From: Candidatus Schekmanbacteria bacterium RIFCSPLOWO2_02_FULL_38_14
GTDB lineage: Bacteria; Schekmanbacteria; GWA2-38-11
Direction of reading: 5' to 3'
Length of the DNA stretch: 64,000 bases
Assembly (NCBI GenBank): GCA_001790855.1
Contig: MGDH01000011.1
Span: 182,239-246,238 of the forward strand
The notes beneath the pieces were generated by a model. The model was not told the DNA's origin and did not search any database. It saw only the letters and a list, made by a program, of their open reading frames with translations. Below, piece by piece: positions 34,869 through 45,199 of the stretch. The first letter of the stretch is position 1. Each line of letters begins with the position of its first letter. Made by a program: the position numbers and the translations under genes.

Positions 34869-37100
34869 TTATAGTTTTTCCAATTTTGCATTTTTGAGTA
34901 AAAGTTTTTTAACTCCGGCATTTATAAAACTAACTATTATTTTCTGATTTTCTCCTTCACCCTTGGTTTCGATAACAGTTCCTTTCCCAAAAAAAGGATG
35001 TATGACTTTTGAACCTTTAAAAAAGAAACCTCCAGATTCTTCTGAAGATATCGGGTCAGGAGACCTGCCACTACCCAGGGTAGCATCGGGTCTCCTGACC
35101 CGATATATATCTTCACACTCATCTTTGCCTTGTAGGGGCATATCTGTTTCATACGGTTCAATATCCTCAGGCCATCCGCGGTCCACCTCAACAAATTCAT
35201 CAGATATCTCCCTGATGAACCGTGATGGCATATTCATCCTTTCAGTTCCATATATCTTTCTTCTGTAGGTATTGGTTAGAAAAAGTCTCTCTTTTGCCCT
35301 GGTCATCCCAACATAACATAGCCTTCTTTCTTCTTCTATCTCAAGGCTCTCATTTGAGGAAAGGAAATGAGGGAAAAGCCCCTCTTCCATCCCGCTCATA
35401 AAAATAACCTGAAATTCCAAACCTTTTGCATTATGGAGAGTCATCAATGTTACTCTCTCAAGGGTTCCATCATATTTATCAACAGTTGTTATAAGTGATA
35501 TCTGCTCAAGTAAGGTTTTAAGGCTCGTGTCTTCTGAGCTTCTTTCAAATTCCTCTATGGCTGAAATGAATTCCCTCAAATTTTCTATCCTGCCCTCTTT
35601 CTCTTCCTTATTTTTTCCTATTACCTCTTCAGCATATCTTGTCTCTTCCAGGATTTTTTCAGTAAGCTCAGAGACAGATATCCTTTGCTGAAGGTTTATA
35701 GATCCGCAGATGAGCTTTAAAAATTCAGATAATGAGGCTTCTGTTTTCAGAGATAATTTCCCTTCTTTGAGAAAAACTTCTGAAGCCCTATAAATAGAAA
35801 TACCGTCTCTTTCTGCTATTTTTTTTATCTTTAAAAGAGTCGCCTCACCTATTCCCCTGTTTGGAGTGTTTATTATCCTCTCAAAGCTCAAATCGTCATC
35901 AGGATTTGAAAGAACACGCATATATGCCAGTATGTCTTTTATCTCTTTGCGGTCATAGAACCTGACTCCTCCAAAAATGTCATAGGGCATATTCTCACGC
36001 CTTAGCATATCTTCAATTACCCTTGACTGTGCATTTGTACGGTAAAAAATTGCAAAGTCATTCAACTTTCTGTTTTCAAGCAGACATAATTCTTTTATCT
36101 TTCTGCAGATGTACAGTCCTTCCTCGCACTCAGAATTAAGAGTTGCATGATATATTTTTTCCCCTTCAATGTTGTCAGTCCAAAGACTTTTTCCTTTTCT
36201 GGAAAAATTTTTTTCTATTACTGAATTCGCAGCCCTCAGAATGTTTTTTGTAGACCTGTAATTCTGTTCAAGCCTTATAACAAGACAATCAGGAAAATCC
36301 TTCTCAAAATTAAGAATATTGGAAATATCTGCTCCACGCCAGCGGTATATACTCTGGTCATCATCACCAACAACGCAGAGGTTCTTGTGTTTTGAAGAGA
36401 GAAGCCTTATCAGCTGATATTGCGCATGGTTTGTGTCCTGATATTCATCAACCATTATGTGCCGCCATTTTTCAGAATAATAATCTAAAATATCCGGGTT
36501 AGTTTTTAGAAGTTCTACAGTATGCATCAGCAGATCATCAAAATCCATGGCATTATTTTTTTTAAGACTTCTCTGATACGCAGAATAAACCTTCAGAACC
36601 TCTTCAGAAAGATAATCATTAAATATTTGATTTATATCAGAAGGTTTTTTAAGCTGATTTTTGGCAGAACTTATGTAGCCTTGAGCACTATCAGGATTTA
36701 AAACTCTTTCATCAACCTTCAGCTGACTCATTGTTGATTTAATAATATTAAGCTGATCTGAAGAATCATATATTACAAAGTTACTCTCAAATCCCAGCAT
36801 CTTGCAGTGCCTTCTTAAAATCCTGGCACAGGTAGAATGAAAAGTATTAATCCAATGAAACTGTTCTGAAGCTGTCAAGCTTAAAACCCTCTCCTTCATC
36901 TCCTTGGCAGCTTTATTTGTAAAGGTTACAGCCAGAACATTTTCAGGTAAAATTTCATATTTCTTTTTTAGATAAGCGATACGGTGTGTTATTACTCTTG
37001 TCTTCCCGCTTCCAGCCCCCGCAAGAACAAGTATGGATCCGTTGATTTGCTCCACAGCCTCCCGCTGTTTATTATTAAGACTTTTGAGTAGTTCCATCAT
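34869..37100 (-). CDS. pcrA: UvrD/PcrA-type DNA helicase
   Basis: About 743-residue superfamily 1A helicase. Motif I LAGAGSGKTRVITHR, motif Ia TFTNKAAKEMKERV, motif II VDEYQDTNHAQYQL, motif III VVGDDDQSIYRWRGA, motif IV LEQNYRSTKNIL, motif V TLMTLHNAKGLEF and motif VI CYVGMTRAKERL are intact. The PcrA-like C-terminal KVIHPFFGKGTVI Tudor module is present. The linker between core and Tudor carries an in-frame palindromic insertion (35048-35106). Start taken at ATG 37100 or 37097. It acts in repair and replication-conflict resolution. Confidence 0.92.
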   Translation of the reverse strand: MMELLKSLNNKQREAVEQINGSILVLAGAGSGKTRVITHRIAYLKKKYEILPENVLAVTFTNKAAKEMKERVLSLTASEQFHWINTFHSTCARILRRHCKMLGFESNFVIYDSSDQLNIIKSTMSQLKVDERVLNPDSAQGYISSAKNQLKKPSDINQIFNDYLSEEVLKVYSAYQRSLKKNNAMDFDDLLMHTVELLKTNPDILDYYSEKWRHIMVDEYQDTNHAQYQLIRLLSSKHKNLCVVGDDDQSIYRWRGADISNILNFEKDFPDCLVIRLEQNYRSTKNILRAANSVIEKNFSRKGKSLWTDNIEGEKIYHATLNSECEEGLYICRKIKELCLLENRKLNDFAIFYRTNAQSRVIEDMLRRENMPYDIFGGVRFYDRKEIKDILAYMRVLSNPDDDLSFERIINTPNRGIGEATLLKIKKIAERDGISIYRASEVFLKEGKLSLKTEASLSEFLKLICGSINLQQRISVSELTEKILEETRYAEEVIGKNKEEKEGRIENLREFISAIEEFERSSEDTSLKTLLEQISLITTVDKYDGTLERVTLMTLHNAKGLEFQVIFMSGMEEGLFPHFLSSNESLEIEEERRLCYVGMTRAKERLFLTNTYRRKIYGTERMNMPSRFIREISDEFVEVDRGWPEDIEPYETDMPLQGKDECEDIYRVRRPDATLGSGRSPDPISSEESGGFFFKGSKVIHPFFGKGTVIETKGEGENQKIIVSFINAGVKKLLLKNAKLEKL
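35048..35106. repeat. Palindromic element in frame within helicase gene
   Basis: Perfect 18-base inverted arms (35048-35065 and 35089-35106) surround a 23-base centre that itself can fold (CTACC with GGTAG). It lies inside the helicase frame and encodes a linker segment containing RRPDATLGSGRSPDP. Confidence 0.85.
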
Positions 37101-37108
37101 AATTATAA

Positions 37109-37143
37109 TTTCAAATATCAAAGCCAAAATTTCAAATCAAGCT
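37109..37143. repeat. 7-base-period degenerate repeat
   Basis: TTTCAAA, TATCAAA, GCCAAAA, TTTCAAA, TCAAGCT just upstream of the helicase start. Confidence 0.55.
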
Positions 37144-37212
37144 AAAACGAATGAACTACTCCACAGCAGAGCTGTGAGGTATCAGGAAACTTAAAAATAT
37201 ATTTTATCAGTC

Positions 37213-37345
37213 ATTCCGCCTGCCTACTGCAGGCAGGTACTTTATGCGGAATCCAGATTCTTTAATTCCTGAATTCCTGCTTTTGCAGGAATCTTTATGA
37301 GCCTTTGGCTCACAGAGGGACATGAAAATAGTCAGGCGAAACGCC
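37213..37345. repeat. Composite dispersed palindromic element
   Basis: Nested hairpins: ATTCCGC/GCGGAAT enclosing CCTGCCT/AGGCAGG, then ATTCCTGC/GCAGGAAT, then a segment TTTGGCTCACAGAG followed by CATGAAAATA. The last segment recurs with few changes near 63645-63690, so this is a multi-copy element. It fills most of the gap between the helicase and the FmdB-type gene. Confidence 0.75.
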
Positions 37346-37388
37346 TGTCCTGCTGATGGGTTGGTGCTCGTTTATTTGAAATTTGACA

Positions 37389-37694
37389 CTATTTGGATGA
37401 AGAAGAACTAGATGGTTTTGAGCCAGAAGAGGGTTTTGAGTCTGATGGCTTGGTTTTCGAAGCCTCTTTAGGCTCACTAGTCTTTTTTTCAGATTCCACC
37501 CCTTTCTTCCTGGATTCTGAAGGATAATCCGTAACATACCACCCGGAACCTTTTAAAACAAACCCCGAAGGAGATATGAGTTTTGTCACTTTGCCTTTGC
37601 ATTTCTTGCACTTTTTTATAGGCTCATCTGACATTTTCTGAAATGCCTCAAACCTATCTCCGCACGTGGTGCATTCATACTCATATGTTGGCAT
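37389..37694 (-). CDS. FmdB-family zinc ribbon protein (second copy)
   Basis: 101-residue protein starting [16 protein letters not shown], with CTTC and CKKC pairs forming the FmdB zinc ribbon. The Ser/Lys/Pro-rich tail from residue 60 is low complexity ([18 protein letters not shown]). Paralogue of the gene at 10524. Function of the family unknown; often called a putative regulatory protein. Confidence 0.82.
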   Translation of the reverse strand: MPTYEYECTTCGDRFEAFQKMSDEPIKKCKKCKGKVTKLISPSGFVLKGSGWYVTDYPSESRKKGVESEKKTSEPKEASKTKPSDSKPSSGSKPSSSSSSK

Positions 37695-37703
37695 CGCTCT
37701 TCC

Positions 37704-37787
37704 TTAACTTATGACCTATGACTAATAACTGATAACTTATAACCTGTAGCTGAAAGATTATAAGTTATAGGTCATTAGTTATCAGTT
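37704..37787. repeat. 84-base 7-period repeat with converging arms
   Basis: Twelve consecutive heptamers in perfect phase: TTAACTT, ATGACCT, ATGACTA, ATAACTG, ATAACTT, ATAACCT, GTAGCTG, AAAGATT, ATAAGTT, ATAGGTC, ATTAGTT, ATCAGTT. The last four, read on the other strand, use the same words (AACTGAT, AACTAAT, GACCTAT, AACTTAT) as the first part, so the arms can pair. Lies between ilvE and the FmdB-type gene. Confidence 0.85.
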
Positions 37788-37793
37788 GAAATT

Positions 37794-38705
37794 TTATATA
37801 TATGTAAGCCATTTATTAAATTTGCTGTTATTTCCTTTTACAATCTTGAAGAAAATTTCCTGAATCTTTTTTGTAATCTCCCCAACTACTCCCATCCCTA
37901 TAACCCTTTTATCAACTTCTCTTATAGGAGTTACTTCAGCTGCTGTGCCGGTAAAAAAAGCCTCATCAGCAATATACAGCTCATCCCTTGAAAAATAGTC
38001 CTCCTTCAGTTCCATACCTTTGTCCTGTGCAATCTTTATTACTGAATCCCTTGTAATTCCTGCAAGGATTGAAAGTATGGGAGTCGTTTTTATCAATCCA
38101 TTCTTTATAATAAAAATATTCTCCCCTGAGCCCTCTGCTACCTTCCCGTTGACATCAAGCAGCAGAGCTTCATCATAACCATTTTCAATTGCCTCTATTT
38201 TTGCAAGCTGAGAATTTACATAATTCCCGCAGATTTTTGCTTTTGTCATGCTGACATTAATATGGTGTCTCTGGAACGATGATATTTTTACCCTTATTCC
38301 CTTTTCCAGTCCTTCTTTCCCAAGATATGCACCCCACGGAAATACTGAGATTGCAGCCTTTACAGGATGATTCTTTGGATAAATCCCTGCTTCGCCATAA
38401 CCATAATAAAAAATAGGTTTTATATAGCATTCAGTAAGCTTATTAATATTTATTGTATCAACAATAGCCTTGCTTATTTCTTCTTTTGTAAATGGTGCTT
38501 TTATTGAAGCAATCTTTACTGAATCAAAAAGGCGGTCCAAATGCTCCTGATAACGAAAAATTGCAGGACCTTTTTTTGTTTTATAACACCTTATCCCCTC
38601 AAAAACACCCAATCCGTAATTCAGAGTGTGGGTCATAATGTGTACTGTGGCTTTATCCCAGTCAACAAATTTACCGTCCATCCATATTTTCTTTGCTGCT
38701 ATCAT
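37794..38705 (-). CDS. ilvE: Branched-chain amino acid aminotransferase
   Basis: 303-residue fold-type IV PLP enzyme transferring the amino group to or from Leu, Ile and Val. [17 protein letters not shown] opens the family signature; the PLP Lys is in [17 protein letters not shown], followed by [24 protein letters not shown] and [15 protein letters not shown] 38705 follows AAGGAG by nine bases; a TTG one codon earlier is possible. No other ilv genes adjoin it. Nothing clear is seen in the 250 bases to uvrA. Confidence 0.93.
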   Translation of the reverse strand: MIAAKKIWMDGKFVDWDKATVHIMTHTLNYGLGVFEGIRCYKTKKGPAIFRYQEHLDRLFDSVKIASIKAPFTKEEISKAIVDTININKLTECYIKPIFYYGYGEAGIYPKNHPVKAAISVFPWGAYLGKEGLEKGIRVKISSFQRHHINVSMTKAKICGNYVNSQLAKIEAIENGYDEALLLDVNGKVAEGSGENIFIIKNGLIKTTPILSILAGITRDSVIKIAQDKGMELKEDYFSRDELYIADEAFFTGTAAEVTPIREVDKRVIGMGVVGEITKKIQEIFFKIVKGNNSKFNKWLTYI

Positions 38706-38958
38706 CAATTTAGACTCCTTTATTATTTCTCTTTAAGAAATATTTTATAATTATTTTCAAACAGTCCTTTATAAAGAAGCAAAAAATTTTTGTCCATAAT
38801 ATTTTTTAAATGTTTTTTGAAAAATTAAAAATCAAAACTTTAATTACAAAGATTATTAAGCTAATCAGATAGTTTTTTATCAATCTGAATATTAAATAAA
38901 CCTTACAATTTCAATAAATTCAAGCAATATTTCAAACCCTTTACATTAAACAAATTTA

Positions 38959-41787
38959 TTAACTGTATTTTCTATTCAGTACCATTTTTAATGCCTGGCC
39001 TGTATAGGATTTATCATTTTTAATTATTTCCTCAGGAGTTCCACAAGCAATTACTTCACCACCCGAATCACCGCCTTCAGGACCCAGGTCGATTATATAA
39101 TCAGCTGATTTTACAACATCTAAATTATGTTCTATTATAACAATTGTATTCCCTGCATCAGTTAATTTATTCAAAACATCAAGAAGCTTCTGGATGTCTG
39201 CAAAATGAAGACCTGTGGTTGGCTCATCGAGGATATAAAGAGTTTTTCCTGTGCCAACTTTGGAAAGCTCTTTTGCAAGCTTAACCCTTTGAGCTTCTCC
39301 TCCTGAGAGAGTAGTAGCCGGCTGCCCTAGTTTTATATAACCCAGCCCTACATCATAAAGAGTTTTTAATTTACGCTTTACAACAGGAATATTTTCATAA
39401 ATTTCAAGAGCCTGCTCAACTGTCATGTCAAGGGTCTCGGCTATATTTTTACCTTTGTACCTCACATCAAGGGTTTCCCTGTTATATCTTTTTCCATTAC
39501 ATACTTCACATGTTACATAAATATCGGGGAGAAAATGCATCTCTATCTTTTTCATCCCATCACCTTCGCAGGAATCACATCTTCCTCCCTTTACATTGAA
39601 GCTGAAACGCCCCGGGTTATATCCTCTTATTCTTGATTCCGGAACCTGTGAATAGAGATCTCTAAGAGGGGAAAACAGTCCTGTATAGGTCGCCGGGTTT
39701 GACCTTGGTGTTCTGCCTATTGGAGACTGGTCTATATCAATGACCTTATCAATATATTCAGTTCCCTTTATTCCCTCATACTTGCACGGAGCTTCACGGG
39801 AACCATAAAAAACTTTTGCAAGCGCTTTGTAAAGGGTATCAAGAATCAAAGTACTTTTACCTGAACCTGAAACACCTGTTACACATGAAATAATCCCAAT
39901 TGGAATTTTTATATCAATATTTTTTAAATTATTTCCTCCAGCACCAAATATCTCCAAATATCTGTCATTACCCTTCCGTCTTGTCTCTGGTACAGTAATA
40001 AAAAGCTCTCCTGAAAGATATTTTCCTGTTATTGAATCTCTGTTTTTCACTATTTCTTTAGGAGTTCCTGCCACTACCACTTCTCCACCATTTTTCCCTG
40101 CCCCGGGACCAAGGTCAATAATATAGTCAGCAGAAAGAATTGTTTCAGCATCATGCTCAACAACAAGGACTGTATTCCCAATATCTCTTAACTTTTTCAG
40201 AGTAGCCAGCAGTTTCTTGTTATCTCTGTGATGAAGCCCGATACTTGGCTCATCCAGAATATACAAAACTCCTATAAGCGATGACCCTATCTGTGTGGCA
40301 AGTCTTATTCTCTGACCCTCTCCTCCTGAAAGAGTTCCTCCGCTTCTGTCCAAGGTTATATAATCAAGCCCGACAGCAATTAAAAAATGCAATCTCTCCT
40401 TTATTTCCTTTAAAATCCTTGCTCCTATTTCAAGCTCTCTCTTTTTCAGCTTTAGATTATCAAAATAATATAAAACTTCCTTGATTGAAAGCCTGCTTAT
40501 ATTCATAATATTTTTGTCATTTATTTTTACTGCAAGATACTCTTTTTTCAGTCTGTCCCCTTTGCACTCAGGACATGTCCTTACTGTCATAGACCTTTCA
40601 ATTTCCTCTCTTACATCATCAGATGATGTTTCACGGTATCTATTACTGAGACTGTTAATTACTCCTTCAAACTCCCTTTTGAACTGATAGCGGTTTCTTT
40701 CCGTCTCATAAACAAAATCTATTTCCCTTCCAGCAGAACCATAAAGTATCAGGTTTTTGGTCATCTCAGAAAGATTGGCAAATGGCACATCAAGGTCAAA
40801 ATAAAAATTATCTGAAAGCGTTTTTAAAATCTGCTGATAGTACCTGCTGAATTTCGTTCCCCATGGAGCAATAGCACCTTCCCTTAATGTTTTATTTTTA
40901 TCAGGTATGACCAGTTCAGGGTCTATTGACATGGTAGTACCTAATCCACTGCATGCAGGACAAGCACCATAGGGATTATTAAAAGAAAAGACTCTTGGTG
41001 TCAGCTCAGGGATGCTTATATTGCAATTCGGGCATGCAAATTTTTCTGAGAAAAAAAGGTCCCTTTTTTCTGCAATATTTACTACCACCTCTCCGTTTGA
41101 AAGCTTTGTAGCTATTTCAAGAGAGTCAACAATTCTTTTCAGCGTCTCTTTTTTAACTATAAGCCTGTCAACAATTATCTCAATATCATGCTTCTTTTTC
41201 TTATCAAGTTTTATATCACTATCAAGTTCAACCACCTCACCGTCAACCCGTGCTCTGACAAACCCTTCTTGCATTATCTCCTGCAATATCTTTTTGTATT
41301 CTCCCTTTTTTCCGCGTGCTATCGGAGACATTATCCATATCTTTGTCCCTTCAGGAAGTTCAAGTATTTTGTCACTTATCTGCTGCACACTCTGTGAAGA
41401 TATCTCATTGCCGCATTTATAACAGTAGGTTTTTCCAATCCTTGCAAAAAGCAATCGAAGATAATCATATATCTCTGTTATTGTTCCCACTGTTGAACGT
41501 GGGTTCTTTGAAGTAGTCTTCTGTTCAATGGATATTGCAGGAGAAAGTCCCTCAATTCTATCAACATCAGGTTTTTCCATCAACTCGAGAAACTGCCTTG
41601 CATATGCTGAAAGAGATTCAACATACCTTCTCTGTCCCTCTGCATATATTGTATCAAAGGCTAAGGAAGATTTGCCTGAACCTGAAAGGCCGGTAATCAC
41701 AACCAGTTTATCCCTTGGTATTTCAAGGTTTATATTTTTCAGGTTATGTTCCCTTGCCCCTTCTATGATAATACTCTTAAATGACAT
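38959..41787 (-). CDS. uvrA: Excinuclease ABC subunit A
   Basis: 942-residue damage-recognition ATPase of nucleotide excision repair. Two ABC modules: Walker [15 protein letters not shown] near the N-terminus and [14 protein letters not shown] in the second half, each with a signature LSGGE ([10 protein letters not shown] and [10 protein letters not shown]). Zinc sites are in CYKCG, CPNC with CPACSG, and CDSCEGDG with CEVCNG. Length is normal. It is preceded by a good promoter and is a single-gene unit. Confidence 0.97.
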   Translation of the reverse strand: MSFKSIIIEGAREHNLKNINLEIPRDKLVVITGLSGSGKSSLAFDTIYAEGQRRYVESLSAYARQFLELMEKPDVDRIEGLSPAISIEQKTTSKNPRSTVGTITEIYDYLRLLFARIGKTYCYKCGNEISSQSVQQISDKILELPEGTKIWIMSPIARGKKGEYKKILQEIMQEGFVRARVDGEVVELDSDIKLDKKKKHDIEIIVDRLIVKKETLKRIVDSLEIATKLSNGEVVVNIAEKRDLFFSEKFACPNCNISIPELTPRVFSFNNPYGACPACSGLGTTMSIDPELVIPDKNKTLREGAIAPWGTKFSRYYQQILKTLSDNFYFDLDVPFANLSEMTKNLILYGSAGREIDFVYETERNRYQFKREFEGVINSLSNRYRETSSDDVREEIERSMTVRTCPECKGDRLKKEYLAVKINDKNIMNISRLSIKEVLYYFDNLKLKKRELEIGARILKEIKERLHFLIAVGLDYITLDRSGGTLSGGEGQRIRLATQIGSSLIGVLYILDEPSIGLHHRDNKKLLATLKKLRDIGNTVLVVEHDAETILSADYIIDLGPGAGKNGGEVVVAGTPKEIVKNRDSITGKYLSGELFITVPETRRKGNDRYLEIFGAGGNNLKNIDIKIPIGIISCVTGVSGSGKSTLILDTLYKALAKVFYGSREAPCKYEGIKGTEYIDKVIDIDQSPIGRTPRSNPATYTGLFSPLRDLYSQVPESRIRGYNPGRFSFNVKGGRCDSCEGDGMKKIEMHFLPDIYVTCEVCNGKRYNRETLDVRYKGKNIAETLDMTVEQALEIYENIPVVKRKLKTLYDVGLGYIKLGQPATTLSGGEAQRVKLAKELSKVGTGKTLYILDEPTTGLHFADIQKLLDVLNKLTDAGNTIVIIEHNLDVVKSADYIIDLGPEGGDSGGEVIACGTPEEIIKNDKSYTGQALKMVLNRKYS

Positions 41788-41910
41788 AAACTCTAACTCT
41801 CAACATGTTTCACTAGTTAAAAGCCTAAGAACAATCTCCTTAAAAATGCATAGCACTCGCAATTCCTGCAGCCTGCTGCAGAAAGCCTCAATTATTTTCA
41901 GAATCCATCT

Positions 41911-41938
41911 TTTATAAATAAATAAGTCTTTCTGTCAA
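41911..41938 (-). promoter_or_regulatory. Promoter of uvrA
   Basis: Minus-strand TTGACA (41938-41933) and TATAAA (41916-41911), 16 bases apart, about 125 bases before the start. The remaining intergenic DNA (41788-42114) shows only a small CTGCAG hairpin near 41867 and no gene; no LexA-type operator is evident. Confidence 0.65.
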
Positions 41939-42114
41939 GTTTGTAAAAAATAACTTTTTTTGAAAGGCTTTTTACTTTAGTATCAACTGTTCTTAGGATA
42001 AATTTACTTTTCTGATGGTGGGTGCAAAAAGAAAACTATAGAAGGGTACCTCTTATATCTCATGTATGTGTAATAAACATCAGGTTTAGACAAGATTAAC
42101 ACTAATGCCAAAAT

Positions 42115-42606
42115 TCACAAATTATTTTCTAACTCCATTCCCTCAAGAGAGACAACGGCATAAACAGCCATCCCTTCGCCCCTTCCAAATGAGCCAAGTC
42201 TTTCAGGAGTGGTTGCTTTAATGTTTAATCTTGATTGAGGAATATCCAAAGCATTAGCCAGATTTTCTCTCATTCTTGCACGGTAGTCTGCAAGCCTCGG
42301 TTCCTGAGTGATTATTACAGTATCAATATTGTTAATTATAAATCCTTTCTTTTCTACAATTTCCTTAACCTTTTTTATCAGAATCAGGCTTGAGATATTT
42401 TTATATTTTTCATCATTGTCAGGGAAATGAACACCTATATCCTCCTGTCCTGCTGCTCCAAGCATGGCATCACAAATAGCATGGCTCAGCACATCTGCAT
42501 CAGAATGCCCGCTCAAACCCTTTTCATATGGAATCTCAATTCCGGCTAAAACTAATTTTCTACCTTCTTCAAAAGGATGTACATCATATCCTATTCCAAA
42601 CCTCAT
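42115..42606 (-). CDS. ispF: 2-C-methyl-D-erythritol 2,4-cyclodiphosphate synthase
   Basis: 163-residue enzyme of the non-mevalonate isoprenoid route. Zinc ligands Asp8 and His10 in GIGYDVHPF and His34 in LSGHSDADVLSHA, plus the C-terminal TTPERLGSFGRGEGMA, are conserved. It follows ispD, the preceding cytidylyltransferase, by 57 bases. Confidence 0.96.
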   Translation of the reverse strand: MRFGIGYDVHPFEEGRKLVLAGIEIPYEKGLSGHSDADVLSHAICDAMLGAAGQEDIGVHFPDNDEKYKNISSLILIKKVKEIVEKKGFIINNIDTVIITQEPRLADYRARMRENLANALDIPQSRLNIKATTPERLGSFGRGEGMAVYAVVSLEGMELENNL

Positions 42607-42663
42607 ATTAAAATTTCCTCTAAATAAATGAAAGAAAACTATGATTAAGAAGCAAGCGTACTA

Positions 42664-43359
42664 TTAGACAAATATTTTGTTTTTTATAATTACCTCTGCA
42701 AGAAAGAGGTCATCAGGATTTGTAATTTTTATATTATAACGGCTTCCTGTCAATATTTTAATTTTTCCACCAATAGATTCTACAAGCCCTGATTCGTCTG
42801 TCGCGTAGTATTTTTTATCAGAAGCTCGGTTAAATGCTTTTCTTAATATGCTGTAATTGAATATTTGTGGAGTTTGAGCCCTGTAAAGTTTCTCGCGCTC
42901 AAGGGTTTTTAAAACAATTCCTCTTTCAGAAACTTTCTTTACTGTATCATTAATTGGCAAAGCCTCTATTACACCATCAAATATTTTCAGAAATGGTATT
43001 GCCTCTTTAATAATTTTTGAATAAAAAAAAGGTCTGACTCCGTCATGGACAACTACTACATCTGATATCTCATCAACTTCTTTTAGTCCCTCATATACAG
43101 AATCCTGTCTCTCTTTTCCTCCCTTTATAACTTTAGATAACTTGTTTATTCCATATTTTCTTTTTACCTTTTTTTCTCCCCACTCTACTTTATCCTCAGG
43201 AAGAACTAAAATTATCTCATCTATTATTTTTAATGAGTTTATCCTCTCTAATGTATGAATTAAAACAGGTTTATCGTCAATAGATAAGAATTGTTTTGAT
43301 ACTGATCCTCCCATCCTTTTGCCTTTACCAGCAGCTGGAATAATGGCAGAAACCTTCAT
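42664..43359 (-). CDS. ispD: 2-C-methyl-D-erythritol 4-phosphate cytidylyltransferase
   Basis: 231-residue nucleotidyltransferase that makes CDP-methylerythritol. The CTP loop is IPAAGKGKRMGG; further marks are VVVHDGVRPFF, INDTVKKV and AQTPQIFNYSIL. Its ATG shares a base with the stop of the PIN-TRAM gene (TGATG), indicating coupling. The order PIN-TRAM, ispD, ispF recalls Bacillus yacL-ispD-ispF. Confidence 0.95.
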   Translation of the reverse strand: MKVSAIIPAAGKGKRMGGSVSKQFLSIDDKPVLIHTLERINSLKIIDEIILVLPEDKVEWGEKKVKRKYGINKLSKVIKGGKERQDSVYEGLKEVDEISDVVVVHDGVRPFFYSKIIKEAIPFLKIFDGVIEALPINDTVKKVSERGIVLKTLEREKLYRAQTPQIFNYSILRKAFNRASDKKYYATDESGLVESIGGKIKILTGSRYNIKITNPDDLFLAEVIIKNKIFV

Positions 43360-44405
43360 CAGCGTGAATCCTCTGCACGCATCCTTCCGGATGTTTCCAC
43401 CTCCCCTACAGTTTCTTTCATTTTGGCAAATATCATTCTGCCAGCAGTAGTCTGAAGCACGCTGGTAACTGTGACATTTATGTTCACACCTAAATATTCT
43501 CTCCCATTATCAACAACAACCATTGTCCCATCATCAAGATATGCAATAGCCTGGCCTGTCTCCTTTCCTTCCTTTAACAAATAGACAGTCATAACCTCTC
43601 CCGGCAACACCACGGGTTTCAGGGCATTAGCCAGAAGATTTATATTCAGAACAGAAACGCCTTGCAGTTCTGCTACTTTATTTAAGTTAAAATCGTTTGT
43701 TAAGATTTTTGCCTTCATTTGTTTCGCAAGAACTACCAGTTTAGCATCAACTTCTGCTATTGATGGAAAATCCTGATCTATAACTCTTACTTCTACCTGA
43801 CTTATTTTCTGGAGCTTGTTTAACACATCAAGCCCTCTTCTTCCTCTGTTTCTTTTTAAGGAATCAGAAGAATCAGCAATATGCTGCAGTTCTCTTAGTA
43901 CAAATTGTGGTACAACTAAAACACCTTCCAAAAAATCTGTTTCACAAATATCATAAATCCTTCCATCAATAATTACGCTAGTATCAAGTATTTTATAATT
44001 TTCTCCATCTCCCTTGTTCATAAATGCAGGAAGAAATTTTGAAAAATCGGCATGTTCAGCTTTTTTATAAGCAAGAGTTATTCCCAGATAAATGAAAAAA
44101 CAGTATATCAAAAGATAGATTCTACTCACAGCGCTTCCAAGAGACACGAAAGGGAGAAAAACACTTGTTAATATCCTTGAAGCTATCAGACCTAATATTA
44201 ACCCCACAACACCAGAAACTATTATTTTAGAAGGCATTTTTCTTAGTCTGATTTCAAGGCCAATTATAGTTAATGAAAGCATTAGCCCTAACATAATCCC
44301 GACAAGACTTTTAAATGGTTCTTCAACTGGCAAATCGGTTTGAATTGCAAAAAGAAAACCGAGGTAAGAGGAAATAACAGCAAGTAAAATTCTCAACAAC
44401 AACAT
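43359..44405 (-). CDS. PIN/TRAM-domain membrane protein (YacL-like)
   Basis: 348-residue protein. Four hydrophobic helices in residues 1-110 anchor it. A PIN nuclease domain follows ([18 protein letters not shown] with catalytic Asp, [14 protein letters not shown] with Glu, [12 protein letters not shown] with Asp). A C-terminal TRAM domain (about 275-335) binds RNA. It is presumed to be a membrane-associated ribonuclease; precise role unclear. AAGGAGG lies nine bases before the ATG. Coupled to ispD. Confidence 0.9.
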   Translation of the reverse strand: MLLLRILLAVISSYLGFLFAIQTDLPVEEPFKSLVGIMLGLMLSLTIIGLEIRLRKMPSKIIVSGVVGLILGLIASRILTSVFLPFVSLGSAVSRIYLLIYCFFIYLGITLAYKKAEHADFSKFLPAFMNKGDGENYKILDTSVIIDGRIYDICETDFLEGVLVVPQFVLRELQHIADSSDSLKRNRGRRGLDVLNKLQKISQVEVRVIDQDFPSIAEVDAKLVVLAKQMKAKILTNDFNLNKVAELQGVSVLNINLLANALKPVVLPGEVMTVYLLKEGKETGQAIAYLDDGTMVVVDNGREYLGVNINVTVTSVLQTTAGRMIFAKMKETVGEVETSGRMRAEDSR

Positions 44406-44444
44406 CTGTTTCCACCTCCTTTCTGAAAATTCTTATTAACCCGA

Positions 44445-44948
44445 TTATCTGTTATCACTTTGCATAAGGAATATTTTACTCAGCATTGCTTCAGCTCTTT
44501 CCTCTGCAATTTTTTTTGCATGAGAAATTTCTGAAACAATTAATTTTCGTGTAATATCAAGCAACTTTCTCTCTCCAAAAGAGAGCTCTTTTTCAAGTTT
44601 TGCAAACATTAAATCACGGTATACTTCTGAAGCCTTGCTAATTGAACCTGTTTTGATTTTCTCCTGGTATTCAGTGTGTCTTTTATTCCAGTTTGAATCT
44701 CCAACACCGGGTTCGCTTTTTAATATTTTTAAAACTTTATCTACTTCGTTATTAGAAATTATGTTTCTCAAAGCAACCTTTTTGACATTTTGTACAGGAA
44801 GGAGAATTTTCATTTTATTTTCTAAAATTTCAAGGACATAAAACTTTTGTTTTATATTAGAAATATTTTTTTCCTCAACTGCCTTAATCAAAGCCACTCC
44901 ATGGCCTGGGTAAACAACATAGGAGTTTACCTTGAATTTAAAATTCAT
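44445..44948 (-). CDS. carD: CarD-family transcriptional regulator
   Basis: 167-residue regulator. The N-terminal RNA-polymerase-interacting domain starts FKVNSYVVYPGHGVALI and includes MKILLPVQNVKKV; a helical C-terminal part binds upstream promoter DNA. In the family it stabilises open promoter complexes, often at rRNA genes. First gene of a probable operon with PIN-TRAM, ispD and ispF. Ribosome site GGAGGTG is clear. No promoter is convincing in the 250 bases to lon. Confidence 0.92.
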   Translation of the reverse strand: MNFKFKVNSYVVYPGHGVALIKAVEEKNISNIKQKFYVLEILENKMKILLPVQNVKKVALRNIISNNEVDKVLKILKSEPGVGDSNWNKRHTEYQEKIKTGSISKASEVYRDLMFAKLEKELSFGERKLLDITRKLIVSEISHAKKIAEERAEAMLSKIFLMQSDNR

Positions 44949-45199
44949 ATATTCACCTCCAATACTGCCTTAAATATGTTATTTTCCTTATTTTTTAAAA
45001 CAAAGTCAAGAAAAAATAGATAAAACAAGAAATTAGGCAATTACATAGAATGGATTTTGTAAAATGGTTTATCTTTAAAAAGGATAGTATCCAATGAGGG
45101 TTGATTTAATGAAGTGCTTTAAGTATTGATTGATAACAAGCTAAAACTGATGAAAATTTGATTGGAATGTTTTTCGTGTTTTAGTAAATTTAAGTGTTG

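Noticed and set aside
34963-35268. Plus-strand frame across the helicase palindrome
   Set aside because: The palindrome keeps several frames open by symmetry; the helicase frame has all motifs.
41860-41885. LexA-type operator before uvrA
   Set aside because: Only a CTGCAG-based hairpin is present; it does not match a known SOS box.
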